A stretch of 64,000 nt of DNA. Source: Chryseobacterium edaphi. Lineage in GTDB: Bacteria; Bacteroidota; Bacteroidia; Flavobacteriales; Weeksellaceae. Shown in pieces: positions 8,561-21,100 of this stretch (within the stretch, counting starts at the first letter, position 1; each line of letters opens with the position of its first letter). The notes below the pieces were generated by a model. It was not told where the DNA came from. It did not search any database and worked only from the letters and a program-made list of their open reading frames with translations. The DNA lies in assembly GCF_025628985.1 (NCBI RefSeq), contig NZ_JAOTEM010000003.1, positions 248,001 through 312,000 on the forward strand, written 5' to 3'. A program made the translations under genes and the position numbers.

Positions 8561-8869
8561 TTACGCTTGTACGTTGTTTCCACCTAATACGAAAGGCTCA
8601 ACTTCTTTGATTTCTCCGAACTGCTGCTCGTAGTTTGTGATGTTTTGCTGAAGAGCTGTAAGAACTCTCTTGGCGTGAAGTGGAGCAAGAATAACTCTTG
8701 AACGCACGTTCGCTTGCTGTACACCCGGCATTAACTGGATAAAATCTACTACGAATTCTGAAGGAGAATGGTTTACTAAAGCAAGGTTACAATATACCCC
8801 TGAAGCTACCATTTCGTTTAATTGAATGTTGATGTTGTTTGGATCTTGGTTTTGATTTTGGTTGTCCAT
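8561..8869 (-). CDS. DUF3467 domain-containing protein
   Basis: 102 aa, acidic and cytosolic, with the DUF3467 pattern GVYCNLALVNHSPSEFVVDF, then PGVQQANVRSRVILAPLHAKR. The function is unknown. Placement directly after rpoC is a familiar Bacteroidetes arrangement and suggests co-expression with RNA polymerase. It is the last gene before the terminator, 83 bp from rpoC. The short Asn/Gln-rich N-terminus (about residues 1-15) looks disordered. Confidence 0.9.
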   Translation of the reverse strand: MDNQNQNQDPNNINIQLNEMVASGVYCNLALVNHSPSEFVVDFIQLMPGVQQANVRSRVILAPLHAKRVLTALQQNITNYEQQFGEIKEVEPFVLGGNNVQA

Positions 8870-8952
8870 TATTTTTGTTTAAGTTTTATGTTTAAAAAAT
8901 TCAAGGCTCAAAAATAAATTAAATCTTTGAACCCTGAACATTAAATTTTAAA

Positions 8953-11900
8953 TTAATTTAAATCTTCGAATTCTTTTTTAGAACCTACGATTACATTCTG
9001 ATACTCTTTAAGACCTGTACCTGCAGGAATTCTGTGTCCTACAATTACATTTTCTTTAAGACCATTCAAACTATCTACTTTACCAGCAACTGCCGCTTCG
9101 TTAAGAACCTTAGTTGTTTCCTGGAATGATGCTGCAGACATGAATGATTTAGTTTGTAGAGCTGCTCTTGTAATCCCTTGCAATACAGGTGTTGCTGTTG
9201 CAGGAAGTGCTTCTCTTACTTCTACTAATTTCTGATCTTCACGCTTTAACTTAGAGTTTTCGTCTCTCAGTTCTCTTGCAGTAATCATCTGACCCGGTTT
9301 AAATTCTTTAGAATCACCAGCTTCAGTAACTACTTTAAGACCAAACACTCTGTTGTTTTCTTCTAAGAAATCAAATTTGTGCTCTAAAGCTGCCTCAAGG
9401 AACTGAGTATCACCTCCATCAACAATAGATACTTTCGTCATCATCTGTCTTACGATGATTTCGAAGTGCTTATCATCAATTTTCACCCCTTGTAGACGGT
9501 AAACTTCCTGAATTTCATTTACTAAATATTCCTGTACCGCAGTTGGTCCTTTGATCTTCAAGATATCGTCCGGAGTAACTGAACCGTCAGAAAGTGGCGA
9601 ACCAGCTCTTACGAAGTCATTCTCCTGTACCAAAATCTGGTTTGATAATTTAACTAAATAAATTTTTCTCTCCCCAGTTTTAGCCTCAACGATCAATTCA
9701 CGGTTACCTCTCTTGATTTTACCGTAAGAAACTACCCCATCGATTTCTGTAACAACCGCCGGGTTTGAAGGGTTTCTAGCTTCAAATAATTCTGTAACTC
9801 TTGGAAGACCTCCGGTAATATCCCCTGACTTAGCAGATTTTCTCGGGATCTTGATCAAGACTTTACCAGCCTTAATTTTTTCACCGTCGTTTACCATTAA
9901 GTGGGCTCCTACAGGTAAGTTGTAACCTTTTTGTTCAACACCTTTAGAATCTACTACCTTCAACGTAGGTACGGCTTTCTTATTTCTAGATTCAGAGATT
10001 ACTTTCTCTTCAAATCCTGTCTGTTCGTCAATCTCCAACTGGAATGAAATACCCTGAATAATATCTTCGTATTCTACTTTACCAGCATTTTCTGCAATAA
10101 TTACCGCATTATAAGGATCCCATTTTGCAATAAGATCACCTTTCTTCACTTTATCACCAGATTTAACCAGCAATTGAGATCCATAAGGTACGTTAGCAAT
10201 CATCAACGGAGTTCTAGATTCGTTATCAGCAACCAATCTAAATTCTGTTGTACGAGATACCACTACTTCAGCAGTGTTTCCGTTTTCGTCTTCAGAAGTA
10301 ATTGTTCTTACCTCATCCAATTCTACGATACCATCTCTTCTTGCAGCGATTGAAGGATTTTCTGATACGTTGGTAGATACACCCCCTTGGTGGAAAGTTC
10401 TCAATGTTAACTGAGTTCCCGGTTCCCCAATTGATTGTGCAGCAATTACACCTACCGCTTCACCCATGTGGATTTTCTTACCAGTTGCAAGGTTTCTACC
10501 GTAACATTTAGCACAAATTCCTTTTTTGGTTTCACAAGTAAGTGGTGAACGTACTTCTAAAGATTCAAGACCCATTTCTTCAACTCTCTTAGCTAAAGCT
10601 TCATCAATAATCTGATCAGCATTAGCAACCAATTCGTCGGTTTCAGGATCGTAAATATTATGCAGAGATACTCTACCTAAGATTCTTTCAGAAATTCTTT
10701 CAACGATTTCGTCATTTTTCTTAAGGGCAGTAACTTCAGTTCCTCTTAGAGTTCCACAGTCGTTTTCTGTAACGATAACATCCTGTGCAACGTCTACCAA
10801 TCTTCTCGTTAAGTAACCAGCATCCGCCGTCTTAAGAGCGGTATCCGCAAGACCTTTACGAGCACCGTGAGTAGAGATAAAGTATTCTAAGATCGAAAGA
10901 CCTTCCTTAAAGTTTGCAAGAATCGGGTTTTCGATAATTTCCGCACCGGTAGAACCAGCTTTCTGCGGTTTTGCCATCAAACCTCTCATTCCTGATAACT
11001 GACGGATCTGTTCCTTAGAACCCCTCGCACCAGAATCAAGCATCATGTACACAGAATTGAATCCACCTTGGTCAACTTTCATTCTGCTCATGATCATTTC
11101 AGTTAATCCAGCGTTGGTGTTTGTCCAAACGTCAATTACCTGATTATATCTTTCTGTATCTGTAATAAGACCCATGTTATAGTTGGCTCTAATTTCGTCA
11201 ACAGTTTCAATAGATGTAGCAATCATTTTCTTTTTCTCAACAGGTACAACGATGTCACCTAGTGAGAACGAAAGACCTCCTTTAAATGCGTTTGCATATC
11301 CTAAATCTTTCATTGCATCCAAGAACTTCACAGTTGTCGGGAAATCTGTATCAGCAAGTACTTTACCAATAACATTTCTCAATGATTTCTTTGTAAGAAG
11401 TTCATTAATATATCCTGACTGTTTAGGAACGATCTGGTTGAATAAGATTCTACCAACAGAAGTTTCAATCAATTTAGTTGTGATTTCACCTTCTTCTTTA
11501 ACCGGTAGTCTACATCTTACTTTTGCGTTCAATGAAACTCTACCTTCAGCATAAGCGATTTCTGCTTCCTCTGGAGAATAGAATGCAAGACCTTCTCCCA
11601 ATACTTTTCTCTCATCTGTAGAGCTTAATTCTTTGGTCATGAAATATAGACCAAGAACCATGTCCTGAGATGGTACCGTAATTGGAGAACCGTTTGCCGG
11701 GTTCAAGATATTCTGAGAACCTAACATCAATAACTGAGCTTCCAAAATTGCCTCTGGGCCTAACGGTAAGTGTACCGCCATCTGGTCACCATCAAAATCG
11801 GCGTTGAATGCTGTCGTTACTAATGGGTGTAATTGGATTGCCTTACCTTCGATCATCTTAGGTTGGAAAGCCTGAATACCCAGTCTGTGCAAAGTAGGTG

Positions 11901-13218
11901 CTCTGTTCAGTAAAACAGGGTGACCTTTCATTACACCTTCTAAAATATCATATACTACAGGTTCTTTTCTGTCGATAATTCTCTTCGCAGATTTTACTGT
12001 TTTTACAATTCCTCTTTCGATCAGTTTTCTGATGATAAACGGTTTGTAAAGCTCAGCTGCCATATCTTTAGGAATACCACATTCGTGAAGCTGTAAGTTT
12101 GGACCTACAACAATTACCGAACGCGCAGAGTAATCTACCCTTTTCCCTAGTAAGTTCTGACGGAAACGACCTTGCTTACCTTTCAATGAATCTGAAAGTG
12201 ATTTCAATGGTCTGTTTGATTCAGATTTTACTGCAGAAGATTTTCTTGTATTATCGAATAATGAATCTACTGATTCCTGAAGCATACGCTTCTCGTTTCT
12301 CAAGATTACTTCTGGAGCTTTGATCTCCAATAGTCTCTTCAAACGGTTGTTTCTGATAATCACTCTTCTGTAAAGGTCATTTAAGTCAGAAGTTGCGAAA
12401 CGTCCTCCATCCAATGGAACCAATGGTCTTAGTTCTGGTGGTATTACAGGAAGTACACGCATAATCATCCACTCCGGTCTGTTGATCATTCTGGTGTTAG
12501 CACCTCTCAATGCTTCTACAACGTTCAATCTTTTTAGAGCTTCAGTTCTTCTTTGTTTAGAACCTTCGTTGTGAGCTTTGTGTCTCAAATCGAAAGATAA
12601 TGCATCAAGATCAATTCTCTTCAACAATTCTTCAACAGCTTCAGCACCCATTTTGGCGATGAATTTGTTTGGATCTGCATCATCAAGATATTGATTTTCT
12701 ACAGGAAGAGTTTCCATGATGTCAAGGTATTCTTCTTCTGTAAGGAATTCTTTATCATCAAAATCAGAACCATCCAATTTCTTAGCGATACCCTGCTGAA
12801 TAACAACATATCTCTCGTAATAGATGATCATATCTAATTTCTTAGAAGGAATACCCAAAAGGTAACCGATTTTGTTCGGTAAAGAACGGAAATACCAAAT
12901 GTGCGCGATAGGAACAACCAAACCGATGTGTCCGATTCTTTCTCTACGTACTTTTTTCTCCGTAACCTCTACACCACAACGGTCACAAACGATCCCTTTG
13001 TAACGGATTCTCTTGTATTTACCACAAGCACATTCGTAATCTTTGATAGGACCGAAGATTTTTTCACAGAACAAACCGTCTCTTTCAGGTTTGTGCGTTC
13101 TGTAGTTGATAGTTTCCGGCTTAAGCACCTCTCCTCTTGAATCCTGTAAAATGGACTCAGGTGAAGCTAAACCGATGGTTATTTTATTAAATCTACTTGA
13201 TTTATTTTTATTTGACAT
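8953..13218 (-). CDS. rpoC: DNA-directed RNA polymerase subunit beta'
   Basis: 1421 aa, full length for Bacteroidetes beta'. The N-terminal zinc ribbon is visible ([13 protein letters not shown] then CDRCGVEV). The catalytic Mg-binding loop NADFDGDQ lies near residue 470. The second zinc-binding cluster, [16 protein letters not shown], lies near residue 910, followed by [19 protein letters not shown] at the trigger-loop side. It forms the clamp and half of the active site of RNA polymerase. It is co-transcribed after rpoB, with an 84-bp gap that contains a short run of tagatttta repeats. Confidence 0.99.
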   Translation of the reverse strand: MSNKNKSSRFNKITIGLASPESILQDSRGEVLKPETINYRTHKPERDGLFCEKIFGPIKDYECACGKYKRIRYKGIVCDRCGVEVTEKKVRRERIGHIGLVVPIAHIWYFRSLPNKIGYLLGIPSKKLDMIIYYERYVVIQQGIAKKLDGSDFDDKEFLTEEEYLDIMETLPVENQYLDDADPNKFIAKMGAEAVEELLKRIDLDALSFDLRHKAHNEGSKQRRTEALKRLNVVEALRGANTRMINRPEWMIMRVLPVIPPELRPLVPLDGGRFATSDLNDLYRRVIIRNNRLKRLLEIKAPEVILRNEKRMLQESVDSLFDNTRKSSAVKSESNRPLKSLSDSLKGKQGRFRQNLLGKRVDYSARSVIVVGPNLQLHECGIPKDMAAELYKPFIIRKLIERGIVKTVKSAKRIIDRKEPVVYDILEGVMKGHPVLLNRAPTLHRLGIQAFQPKMIEGKAIQLHPLVTTAFNADFDGDQMAVHLPLGPEAILEAQLLMLGSQNILNPANGSPITVPSQDMVLGLYFMTKELSSTDERKVLGEGLAFYSPEEAEIAYAEGRVSLNAKVRCRLPVKEEGEITTKLIETSVGRILFNQIVPKQSGYINELLTKKSLRNVIGKVLADTDFPTTVKFLDAMKDLGYANAFKGGLSFSLGDIVVPVEKKKMIATSIETVDEIRANYNMGLITDTERYNQVIDVWTNTNAGLTEMIMSRMKVDQGGFNSVYMMLDSGARGSKEQIRQLSGMRGLMAKPQKAGSTGAEIIENPILANFKEGLSILEYFISTHGARKGLADTALKTADAGYLTRRLVDVAQDVIVTENDCGTLRGTEVTALKKNDEIVERISERILGRVSLHNIYDPETDELVANADQIIDEALAKRVEEMGLESLEVRSPLTCETKKGICAKCYGRNLATGKKIHMGEAVGVIAAQSIGEPGTQLTLRTFHQGGVSTNVSENPSIAARRDGIVELDEVRTITSEDENGNTAEVVVSRTTEFRLVADNESRTPLMIANVPYGSQLLVKSGDKVKKGDLIAKWDPYNAVIIAENAGKVEYEDIIQGISFQLEIDEQTGFEEKVISESRNKKAVPTLKVVDSKGVEQKGYNLPVGAHLMVNDGEKIKAGKVLIKIPRKSAKSGDITGGLPRVTELFEARNPSNPAVVTEIDGVVSYGKIKRGNRELIVEAKTGERKIYLVKLSNQILVQENDFVRAGSPLSDGSVTPDDILKIKGPTAVQEYLVNEIQEVYRLQGVKIDDKHFEIIVRQMMTKVSIVDGGDTQFLEAALEHKFDFLEENNRVFGLKVVTEAGDSKEFKPGQMITARELRDENSKLKREDQKLVEVREALPATATPVLQGITRAALQTKSFMSAASFQETTKVLNEAAVAGKVDSLNGLKENVIVGHRIPAGTGLKEYQNVIVGSKKEFEDLN

Positions 13219-13302
13219 TTGTTAGATTTTAAATTTTAGATTTTAGATTTTAGATTAATTTTTGAATGATGCCATTCAACATTTATAATTTAAAATTTAA
13301 AA

Positions 13303-16300
13303 TTATTCCTCTAGTCTTACGTCTAATCCAAGACCTTGTAACTCGTGAAGTAATACGTTGAAAGATTCCGGAATACCTGGTTCAGGCATTGCTTCTCCTT
13401 TCGCAATCGCTTCATAAGTTTTTGCTCTACCAATCACGTCATCCGACTTCACAGTCAAGATTTCTCTCAGGATATTTGATGCTCCAAATGCTTCAAGAGC
13501 CCAAACCTCCATCTCTCCGAATCTCTGTCCACCAAACTGAGCTTTACCACCTAACGGCTGCTGAGTAATCAATGAATAAGGTCCGATAGAACGTGCGTGC
13601 ATCTTGTCATCTACCATGTGCCCAAGTTTCAACATATAGATAATACCTACTGTTGCAGCCTGCGTAAATCTTTCTCCGGTACCACCGTCATAAAGGTGAG
13701 TGTGACCGAATTTAGGAACTCCTGCTTTCTCAGTGTACTCTGTAATCTGATCAAGAGTTGCCCCATCAAAGATTGGCGTAGCGAACGTCATACCCAATTT
13801 CTGACCAGCCCATCCAAGAACTGTTTCATAAATCTGTCCGATGTTCATACGGGAAGGTACCCCTAGTGGATTCAATACGATATCTACCGGTGTTCCGTCT
13901 TCCAAGAATGGCATATCTTCTTCACGAACGATTCTCGAAACGATACCCTTGTTACCGTGACGACCCGCCATTTTATCTCCAACGTTAAGTTTACGTTTTT
14001 TAGCGATATAAACTTTAGCCAATTTCATGATACCAGCAGGAAGCTCATCTCCGATAGAAATTGCGAATTTCTCACGGTTTTTAACTCCTTGAATATCGTT
14101 GAATTTGATTTTGTAGTTGTGAATCAACTGTTTGATCAATTCATTCTTATCGTTATCAACAGTCCAGTCTGCACCGCTTACGTTTACGTAATCTTCTACT
14201 GAAGTCAATAATTTGTGAGTGAATTTCATTCCTTTACCGATAATTTCCTCATCTAAGTCATTGGTAACTCCCTGAGAAGTTTTACCGCTAACTAAAGTGT
14301 TCAATTTTTCGATTAAAGTATTTCTTAACTCGTCAAACTTAGCCTTGTAAGTGTTTTCAATCTCTTCAAGTTTAAGTTTTTCCTCAGTTCTTTTCTTCTT
14401 GTCTTTAATGTTTCTAGAGAACAATTTCTTATTGATCACAACACCTCTTAATGAAGAATCTGCTTTCAATGAAGCATCTTTCACATCACCGGCTTTGTCA
14501 CCAAAGATTGCTCTAAGAAGTTTTTCTTCAGGAGTCGGGTCAGATTCACCTTTTGGAGTGATCTTACCAATCATAATGTCACCAGGCTTCACTTCAGCAC
14601 CAATTCTGATCATTCCGTTTTCATCAAGATCTTTTGTAGCTTCTTCAGACACGTTAGGAATATCTGCTGTAAGTTCTTCCATACCCAATTTGGTATCACG
14701 AACTTCAAGAGAATACTCATCTACGTGGATTGAAGTAAACCAGTCTTCACGTACAACTTTTTCGTTGATTACAATTGCATCCTCAAAGTTGTATCCTTTC
14801 CAAGGCATGAAGGCTACTACCAAGTTTCTACCAAGAGCCAATTCTCCGTTTTCGGTTGCATAACCGTCGCAAAGAACCTGTCCTTTTTCTACCGTCTCAC
14901 CTACTCTTACGTTTGGTCTTAGTGTAATAGTAGTACTCTGGTTAGTTTTTCTGAACTTAGTCAGTTTATATGTTTTAGTAGCAGATTCGAATGATACTAG
15001 ATCTTCGTCATCGCTTCTTTCATATTTAATCGTAATCTGATCAGCATCTACATACTCTACAGTACCTCTTCCTTCAGCATTGATCAAAATTCTAGAATCT
15101 TTTGCAACCTGCTGTTCCAGACCTGTACCTACGATTGGAGCTTGTGGCTTCAACAAAGGAACTGCCTGACGCATCATGTTTGATCCCATCAACGCACGGT
15201 TCGCATCATCATGCTCCAAGAATGGAATCAATGAAGCTGAAATACCAGAAATCTGGTTAGGTGCAACGTCGATCAAATTAACCTGAGAAGGCTCAACTAC
15301 AGGATAATCACCATCTAATCTGGCAATAATTCTGTCTGTTAAGAATCCTCCGTTATCATCTAACTCAACGTTTGCCTGAGCAATTACTTTATCTTCTTCG
15401 TCTTCTGCATTCAGATAAATAGGATCAGCATGTAGATCTACAGTACTTCCTTCTACTTTTCTATATGGAGTTTCGATGAAACCTAAAGTATTGATTTTAG
15501 CATAGATACCTAAAGAAGAGATCAAACCAATGTTTGGTCCTTCAGGAGTTTCGATAGGACAAATTCTACCATAGTGAGTATGGTGAACGTCACGTACCTC
15601 GAAACCTGCTCTTTCTCTTGATAAACCACCAGGTCCCAGGGCAGAAAGTCTACGCTTGTGCGTGATTTCTGATAGAGGGTTGGTTTGGTCCATGAACTGA
15701 GAAAGCTGGTTGGTACCAAAGAATGAATTAATTACTGATGTTAAAGTCTTCGCATTAACAAGATCAAGCGGAGTAAAGATTTCGTTATCTCTAACATTCA
15801 TTCTCTCCTTGATTGTTCTTGCAATTCTAGAAAGACCTACACCGAACTGTCCTGCCAATTGCTCACCAACAGTTTTAATTCTTCTGTTTGATAAGTGGTC
15901 AATATCATCAACCTCAGCTTTAGAGTTTACCAATTCGATCAAGTGTCTTACAATCGCAATGATATCTTCTTTTGTAAGAACCTCAGTAGTAGTTGGAATA
16001 TTAAGACCCAACTTTTTGTTTAGTCTGTAACGTCCTACTTCACCAAGAGAATATCTTTGCTCAGAGAAGAATAATTTTTCAATGATTCCTCTTGCAGTTT
16101 CCTCATCGGGTGGATCTGCATTTCTTAACTGACGGTATATATATTCAACCGCTTCTTTTTCAGAGTTGGTAGGGTCTTTTTGTAAAGTATTCTGGATGAT
16201 AGAGAATTCGTTTGAATTTTCTTTGTGAATCAGGATAGATTTCACACCGGCATCCAAAATAAGATCTAAATGTTCTTTTTCAAGAATCGTTTCTCTGTCC

Positions 16301-17124
16301 AGGATAATTTCGTTTCTTTCGATAGAAACAACCTCTCCAGTGTCTTCGTCTACGAAATCTTCGAACCAAGTGTTCAATACTCTCGCAGCCAAAGTTCTAC
16401 CTTCTACTTTTTTAAGGGCAGCTTTAGAAACTTTCACCTCTTCGGCAAGGTCAAAGATCTGAAGAATATCTTTATCAGATTCGAAACCGATTGCTCTTAA
16501 CAATGTAGTTAAAGGTAATTTTTTCTTACGGTCGATATACGCGTACATTACGCTGTTGATATCGGTAGTAAATTCCATCCAAGATCCTTTAAAAGGAATA
16601 ATTCTTGAATAGTACAATTTTGTTCCGTTTGCGTGGTAAGTCTGTCCGAAGAATACACCCGGAGATCTGTGTAACTGAGTTACGATTACACGCTCTGCTC
16701 CATTAATGATAAATGAACCAGACGGAGTCATATAAGGAACCGGACCTAAATAAACATCCTGTACAACGGTCTGAAAATCTTCATGTTCAGGATCTGTACA
16801 GTACAATTTAAGTCTTGCTTTTAGAGGAACTGAATAAGTTAAACCTCTTTCCACACATTCGTCGATCGAATAACGTGGAGAATCTACCAAATAATCTAAG
16901 AATTCCAAAACGAATTGGTTTCTAGAATCGGTAATTGGAAAGTTTTCCTGGAAGGTTTTGTGCAAACCTTCTTTCCTTCTGTCTTCCGGAAGTGTATCCA
17001 GCTGGAAAAAATCTTTAAATGACTCTAATTGGATGTCTAAGAAATCCGGAGTAATGATTTTTCCTTTCGCTGTAGAGAAATTAATTCTCTCATTTCCTTT
17101 AGTAACTGCTGTTGTTTTACTCAT
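13303..17124 (-). CDS. rpoB: DNA-directed RNA polymerase subunit beta
   Basis: 1273 aa, full length. Recognisable parts include the rifampicin-region segment [19 protein letters not shown] followed by [12 protein letters not shown]. Others are [20 protein letters not shown], the GRHGNKG motif and the C-terminal [18 protein letters not shown] clamp contact. The rifampicin pocket looks wild type by eye (QFMDQ, HKRR). It normally follows rplL, but here the rplL-rpoB junction is filled by a 25-kb secreted-protein region and rpoB has its own promoter about 330 bp upstream. Confidence 0.99.
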   Translation of the reverse strand: MSKTTAVTKGNERINFSTAKGKIITPDFLDIQLESFKDFFQLDTLPEDRRKEGLHKTFQENFPITDSRNQFVLEFLDYLVDSPRYSIDECVERGLTYSVPLKARLKLYCTDPEHEDFQTVVQDVYLGPVPYMTPSGSFIINGAERVIVTQLHRSPGVFFGQTYHANGTKLYYSRIIPFKGSWMEFTTDINSVMYAYIDRKKKLPLTTLLRAIGFESDKDILQIFDLAEEVKVSKAALKKVEGRTLAARVLNTWFEDFVDEDTGEVVSIERNEIILDRETILEKEHLDLILDAGVKSILIHKENSNEFSIIQNTLQKDPTNSEKEAVEYIYRQLRNADPPDEETARGIIEKLFFSEQRYSLGEVGRYRLNKKLGLNIPTTTEVLTKEDIIAIVRHLIELVNSKAEVDDIDHLSNRRIKTVGEQLAGQFGVGLSRIARTIKERMNVRDNEIFTPLDLVNAKTLTSVINSFFGTNQLSQFMDQTNPLSEITHKRRLSALGPGGLSRERAGFEVRDVHHTHYGRICPIETPEGPNIGLISSLGIYAKINTLGFIETPYRKVEGSTVDLHADPIYLNAEDEEDKVIAQANVELDDNGGFLTDRIIARLDGDYPVVEPSQVNLIDVAPNQISGISASLIPFLEHDDANRALMGSNMMRQAVPLLKPQAPIVGTGLEQQVAKDSRILINAEGRGTVEYVDADQITIKYERSDDEDLVSFESATKTYKLTKFRKTNQSTTITLRPNVRVGETVEKGQVLCDGYATENGELALGRNLVVAFMPWKGYNFEDAIVINEKVVREDWFTSIHVDEYSLEVRDTKLGMEELTADIPNVSEEATKDLDENGMIRIGAEVKPGDIMIGKITPKGESDPTPEEKLLRAIFGDKAGDVKDASLKADSSLRGVVINKKLFSRNIKDKKKRTEEKLKLEEIENTYKAKFDELRNTLIEKLNTLVSGKTSQGVTNDLDEEIIGKGMKFTHKLLTSVEDYVNVSGADWTVDNDKNELIKQLIHNYKIKFNDIQGVKNREKFAISIGDELPAGIMKLAKVYIAKKRKLNVGDKMAGRHGNKGIVSRIVREEDMPFLEDGTPVDIVLNPLGVPSRMNIGQIYETVLGWAGQKLGMTFATPIFDGATLDQITEYTEKAGVPKFGHTHLYDGGTGERFTQAATVGIIYMLKLGHMVDDKMHARSIGPYSLITQQPLGGKAQFGGQRFGEMEVWALEAFGASNILREILTVKSDDVIGRAKTYEAIAKGEAMPEPGIPESFNVLLHELQGLGLDVRLEE

Positions 17125-17362
17125 AAAACTTTTAAGAAAGGGTTAAAAAATATTTTGATTTATACAAAAAATATCAGAAAAAGACTTGAGGATAAAGAGG
17201 CAAGATAAAAGACATTTGATGTTTGGCGCTATCAGAAGTGGTCTTTATTCTTAATTCTATATTTTAAGTTCTAATTCTAACTGCAACGCTGGTATATCTT
17301 TTCACAGCGTAATGCAAAATATTTTTAAATTTTTACTTTGACAAAAATAGATTGATATCACA

Positions 17363-17395
17363 TAAAACAAAACCCCTTTCACAATTATGAAAGAG
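17363..17395 (-). promoter_or_regulatory. Possible attenuator hairpin in the rpoBC leader
   Basis: On the minus-strand transcript CUCUUUCA-uaauug-UGAAAGGG is followed by GUUUUGUUUU, so an 8-bp stem (with G-U pairs) precedes a U-rich tract. It lies between the rpoBC promoter box (17450-17457) and the rpoB ATG (17124). Partial termination here would tune rpoBC. This is inferred from structure only. Confidence 0.35.
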
Positions 17396-17449
17396 TTGAT
17401 TTACAATGTTTTACCGTAATATGTATAGTTTTAGCGCCAAAAGTGACTG

Positions 17450-17481
17450 CAAATATACAACAAATATTTGGTTCATACAAA
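17450..17481 (-). promoter_or_regulatory. rpoBC promoter
   Basis: Minus-strand TATATTTG (17450-17457, -7 box) lies 20 nt from TTTG (17478-17481, -33 box), the Bacteroidetes sigma consensus. It sits immediately after the terminator of the last secreted-protein cassette and gives an rpoB leader of roughly 320 nt. Confidence 0.7.
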
Positions 17482-17484
17482 AAT

Positions 17485-17507
17485 AACCACTTCGTTTTGA
17501 AGTGGTT
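17485..17507 (-). terminator. Terminator of cassette E
   Basis: AACCACTTC-gtttt-GAAGTGGTT hairpin, 30 bp after the stop codon at 17537. It has the same stem as the terminator of cassette D. Confidence 0.8.
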
Positions 17508-17536
17508 AAGTTTATAAAATATAAGGTATTCTGTAA

Positions 17537-18127
17537 CTATGGTTTCCAGAACGACCAGACTTTTCCGTTAAATATCGCAAGTTGCTTCGTTGCGGTATCA
17601 TAAACCATAGTTCCAGGCTCAGGATTTAAAACATTTGTGTGGGGACTTGCCACTTTTGGAAGCACCATCGCCTGATTACTATTTTCCAAAACCAATATTC
17701 CGGGTACTGAAGGAGTTACAGGTGTTCCTATACTCACTTTAGCATCAGGATTATCTGTAAAAGAATCTTGCAGAGCAGTATTTACAACACCTGTAGTATC
17801 ACCTACTATAGGATTATTTTCGTTTTTCGAAAGCTCAAACCAGCTTCCGGCAGTTGAACCGTTCTTATACTTAACGATCTTATCAACTGTATCATAGATA
17901 ATCGTTCCCGGAACAGCAGCTGCTTTATCCATTGCTGCAGTTATCCAAGGCAACACAATACCTCTACCTAATAAAGCTCCGCCGTAATCACCAAATTCTA
18001 AAGAAATAGATGGATTGGTAACTGTATTTGCTGGCGGAATAGTAGAAACAGATGCTTTTCCTATTGCAACCTGTGCCATAGCTACATTAGCTATTAGGAG
18101 ACAAAATATTTTTATAATGTTTTTCAT
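17537..18127 (-). CDS. Secreted protein with two YDT-NG-W modules (cassette E, third gene)
   Basis: 196 aa with a signal peptide (about residues 1-18, ending NVAMAQ). It starts VAIGKASVSTIPPA and carries two copies of a short module: GTIIYDTVDKIVKYKNGS...W near residues 75-95, and GTMVYDTATKQLAIFNGKVW at the C-terminus. A similar module ends the large protein encoded just upstream and is familiar from tail-fibre-like proteins of Bacteroidetes. There are no cysteines in the mature part. It is a close paralogue of the proteins at 23042 and 31464. It lies 30 bp after the 1296-aa gene. I do not recognise a named family, and a surface-fibre or partner role is inference. Confidence 0.8.
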   Translation of the reverse strand: MKNIIKIFCLLIANVAMAQVAIGKASVSTIPPANTVTNPSISLEFGDYGGALLGRGIVLPWITAAMDKAAAVPGTIIYDTVDKIVKYKNGSTAGSWFELSKNENNPIVGDTTGVVNTALQDSFTDNPDAKVSIGTPVTPSVPGILVLENSNQAMVLPKVASPHTNVLNPEPGTMVYDTATKQLAIFNGKVWSFWKP

Positions 18128-18157
18128 TTTTAAAATTTTAAAATTTCACATTAATAA

Positions 18158-21100
18158 TTAATCAGGACAGGTTTGAGTCAAATAACAATTCCAAACCGTT
18201 CCATTATAGATTTTCAAACAGTTAGCTACTGTATCATAAACCATCATTCCCTCCACATAGTTAGCAGCAGGAATTGCAGCCAAAGGAGGAGTTGTAGGTG
18301 TTGCAGCATTATTATCTGCATCCACAAAAGCCATACGGTTGACAACGAAACCTTTTGATTTAGATTCCAAAACCGTCCATGCACTACGTCTTACAACCGG
18401 CCAGTCAGAAGAACCAGAGTCAGCTCTATTCAGAGCAGTGATCCCATGTCTTACCGGATTAGGATTTCCTCCGCCCGGAGAAGCAGGATTTTTATAACAA
18501 AAACAATTATTAATAAGATTATTCACAGAATCTCCAATAGTTTGACCAGTCGTTGCAGAATATCCCGTAATTGCTGGTGTAGCAGTTGGAACACCAGGAA
18601 TTCCGGTAGCACTTACTGGTGTATTCAGACTGTTATTAGTAATATAACTTGCTCCACTGACAAAATTTGCCCCACCTTCTATAACATCAAAACAACCGTC
18701 TCCGTCTGAATCTAAATCTAAATAATTCGGGATTCCGTCCCCGTCGGTATCACAATACACCTCATCTATACTTATATCATCCAAAGCAAAATCATTACCA
18801 TTGAATGTGGTTGCAGCAGAAGTAATTCTGATATATACAGTACCTGCAGTTAAATTTGCAGGAAGCGAAATAATCTGATTTTGCCAGTTTCCGGTTTGTG
18901 CAATATTCCCTGTGTTTATAAAACCTAAGGAAGCATTTGTTGTGGCATTAAACAATTCAAATCTAAGATTTGGAAGTGTAAATCCGGCAGCGGAAGGGTC
19001 TTTTAAATTTAACACCCAAAAATTCGCCTGCAACCCTGCACCAATGTTTACAGCAATATTTGGAGATTGCCAAATAATGGAAGTCGTATTATTAGGGTTA
19101 CACACCATCATCAATCCATTGGTATCAACCGTATGATCATTTACATGGATCCACTGATTATTGAAACTACCTCCGAAATCATCAACAAGATCTGAATTTG
19201 TTGCAAGTGAATAATTTCCTTCATCCGTAGGATTGGTTGTATCAAATGTTAACTGAGAAGTACCCAAAGCTCCTGAAAGCTGCGTTGTACCAATTCCGGC
19301 AGAAGCCAAACTGCCAAAATTTTGCAGGTAAACCGTCTTTTTAACAGAAGGCGAAGTACAGGATCCCATTTCTACAGAGTCTAAAATTCCATCATTATCA
19401 TCATCCAAATCAACAAAATCAGGGATACCATCATTATCTGTATCAGTACATGCATTGATGGTGCTATCAGTGGAATATCCAATACCCTGCCCCTGATCTG
19501 ACCCAATATCTGCTGCTCCGCCTGTGTTTACAAGATTAGGAACACCACTGGCATTTACAGTTCCCGTAATATTTCCCTGAGCATTTACTTGCGCAGCGGT
19601 TACGTTTTCATCCCCTTCAATGGCATCAAAACATCCGTCACCATCTGAATCTGTATCAAGATAATCTGGAGTTCCGTCGCCATCGGTGTCTTTACATGAT
19701 ACTAAGGAAATAGACCGCATAATAAGATCTCTTGTAGAAGTAGTAGAAATTCCGGCGTTAAATGTTAAAGCCAATTCTCCATTTACAGGAATAGAATACG
19801 GAAGCGTTATTACCAGATTAACCTTTGTAGAAGGTGCATTTTGAGCAGCAACTGTTGGTAATGTGCTTAAATTTACAAGGGCACCGTTCGACGCTGTAAT
19901 TGTTGGAGTAGGCGTAGTGGTAGAATTAATCGTTGCATATACCACACCACCATAGGAGACTGTAAATGTAAATGCATTATCTGATTCCGGACCTGTAGTT
20001 CTGTACCAGTATAACTGATTGATATTTATGGAAGAACCGCGCATTACACCAGTCAGGTTTTGTTTTATAATTGAAACAGTGCTGTTATCTCTTACAAAAG
20101 TTAAACCATCCGTACCAAGATTTACTCTTCCAACAGCAGAAGTCCACGCTCCTGAAGCGGCGTAAGTTCCATCAACCGTCCATCCCGGAACCGTGTTGGT
20201 ATTCCCTCCTGTAGTCGGGAAAACACCGCCTGTAATTCTCTCTGTACTTCCACATTCATCCGTATCTAAAATACCGTCATTGTCATCATCCACATCTACT
20301 GTATCAGGAAGACCATCATTATCTGCATCATTACATGCATTGATCGTGCTGTCACCGGAATATCCAACACCTTGTCCCTCATCACTTCCAATATCCGCAG
20401 TGCCTCCTGAGTTTACAAGATTGGGAACACCATTAGCATTTACGGTGCTGTTCATACTTCCATTGGCATTAAGTTGTGCTGCTGTTACATTTTCGTCTCC
20501 TTCCAAAGCATCAAAGCATCCGTCTGCGTCTGAATCGAGATCCAGATGATTCAGAATTCCATCGCCATCCGTATCACAGGTAAATGCCAATACAGAAACA
20601 TTATCTATCGTCCAGTCGTCCAATCCTGCATTATGTCTGAACGTCAAAGCAGCCGAATTCGGAATAGAAGTATTAGGAATATTCAATGTAAATGTAGTGG
20701 TAGTATATCCTGTGATATTTGCTGTAGTAAATGGAACAAAATTCGAAGTTGCACCATTACTAAGTGTTATTGTAACATTGTTCACAGAGGTGCTTCTTGT
20801 AGTGCTATTATTGATAGTCGCATATAAAGTACCATTTAGCAAAATCTGCAGATTTGCTGCAAATCCTGCTGCATTCCCCCCATCGCGGGCTCCCACCGTC
20901 ATTGTTACCGGAATTGTATTATTGGTATTTCTTAAATTATTTAAAGTTTGGGAAACATCTATGTTTGATATATTGTCTGTATCAATATAAATATTATTGG
21001 CAGTGCCATCAAAAGTCCATCCGCCGTTCAATGTCCATCCTGTAGCATTTCCGGTAAAAGTTCCGTTTGTCACTATATTATTGGCTGGACATTCAGTACT

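Noticed and set aside
11183..11554. Open frame of 123 codons on the plus strand opposite rpoC
   Set aside because: It lies wholly antisense to a well-conserved rpoC region, has a Ser/Thr-rich shadow composition, and has no promoter or recognisable domain. The same holds for 14351-14863 opposite rpoB.
12099..12323. Short plus-strand frame opposite rpoC with a hydrophobic tail
   Set aside because: It is a shadow of the highly conserved beta' core, with no independent support.
20193..20549. Plus-strand frames opposite the TSP3-repeat giants (also 24978-25187, 33124-33438, 38244-38514)
   Set aside because: They repeat the motif SKIPSLSSS and similar, which is just the reverse complement of acidic DxDxDG repeats. 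The minus-strand genes explain the sequence fully.
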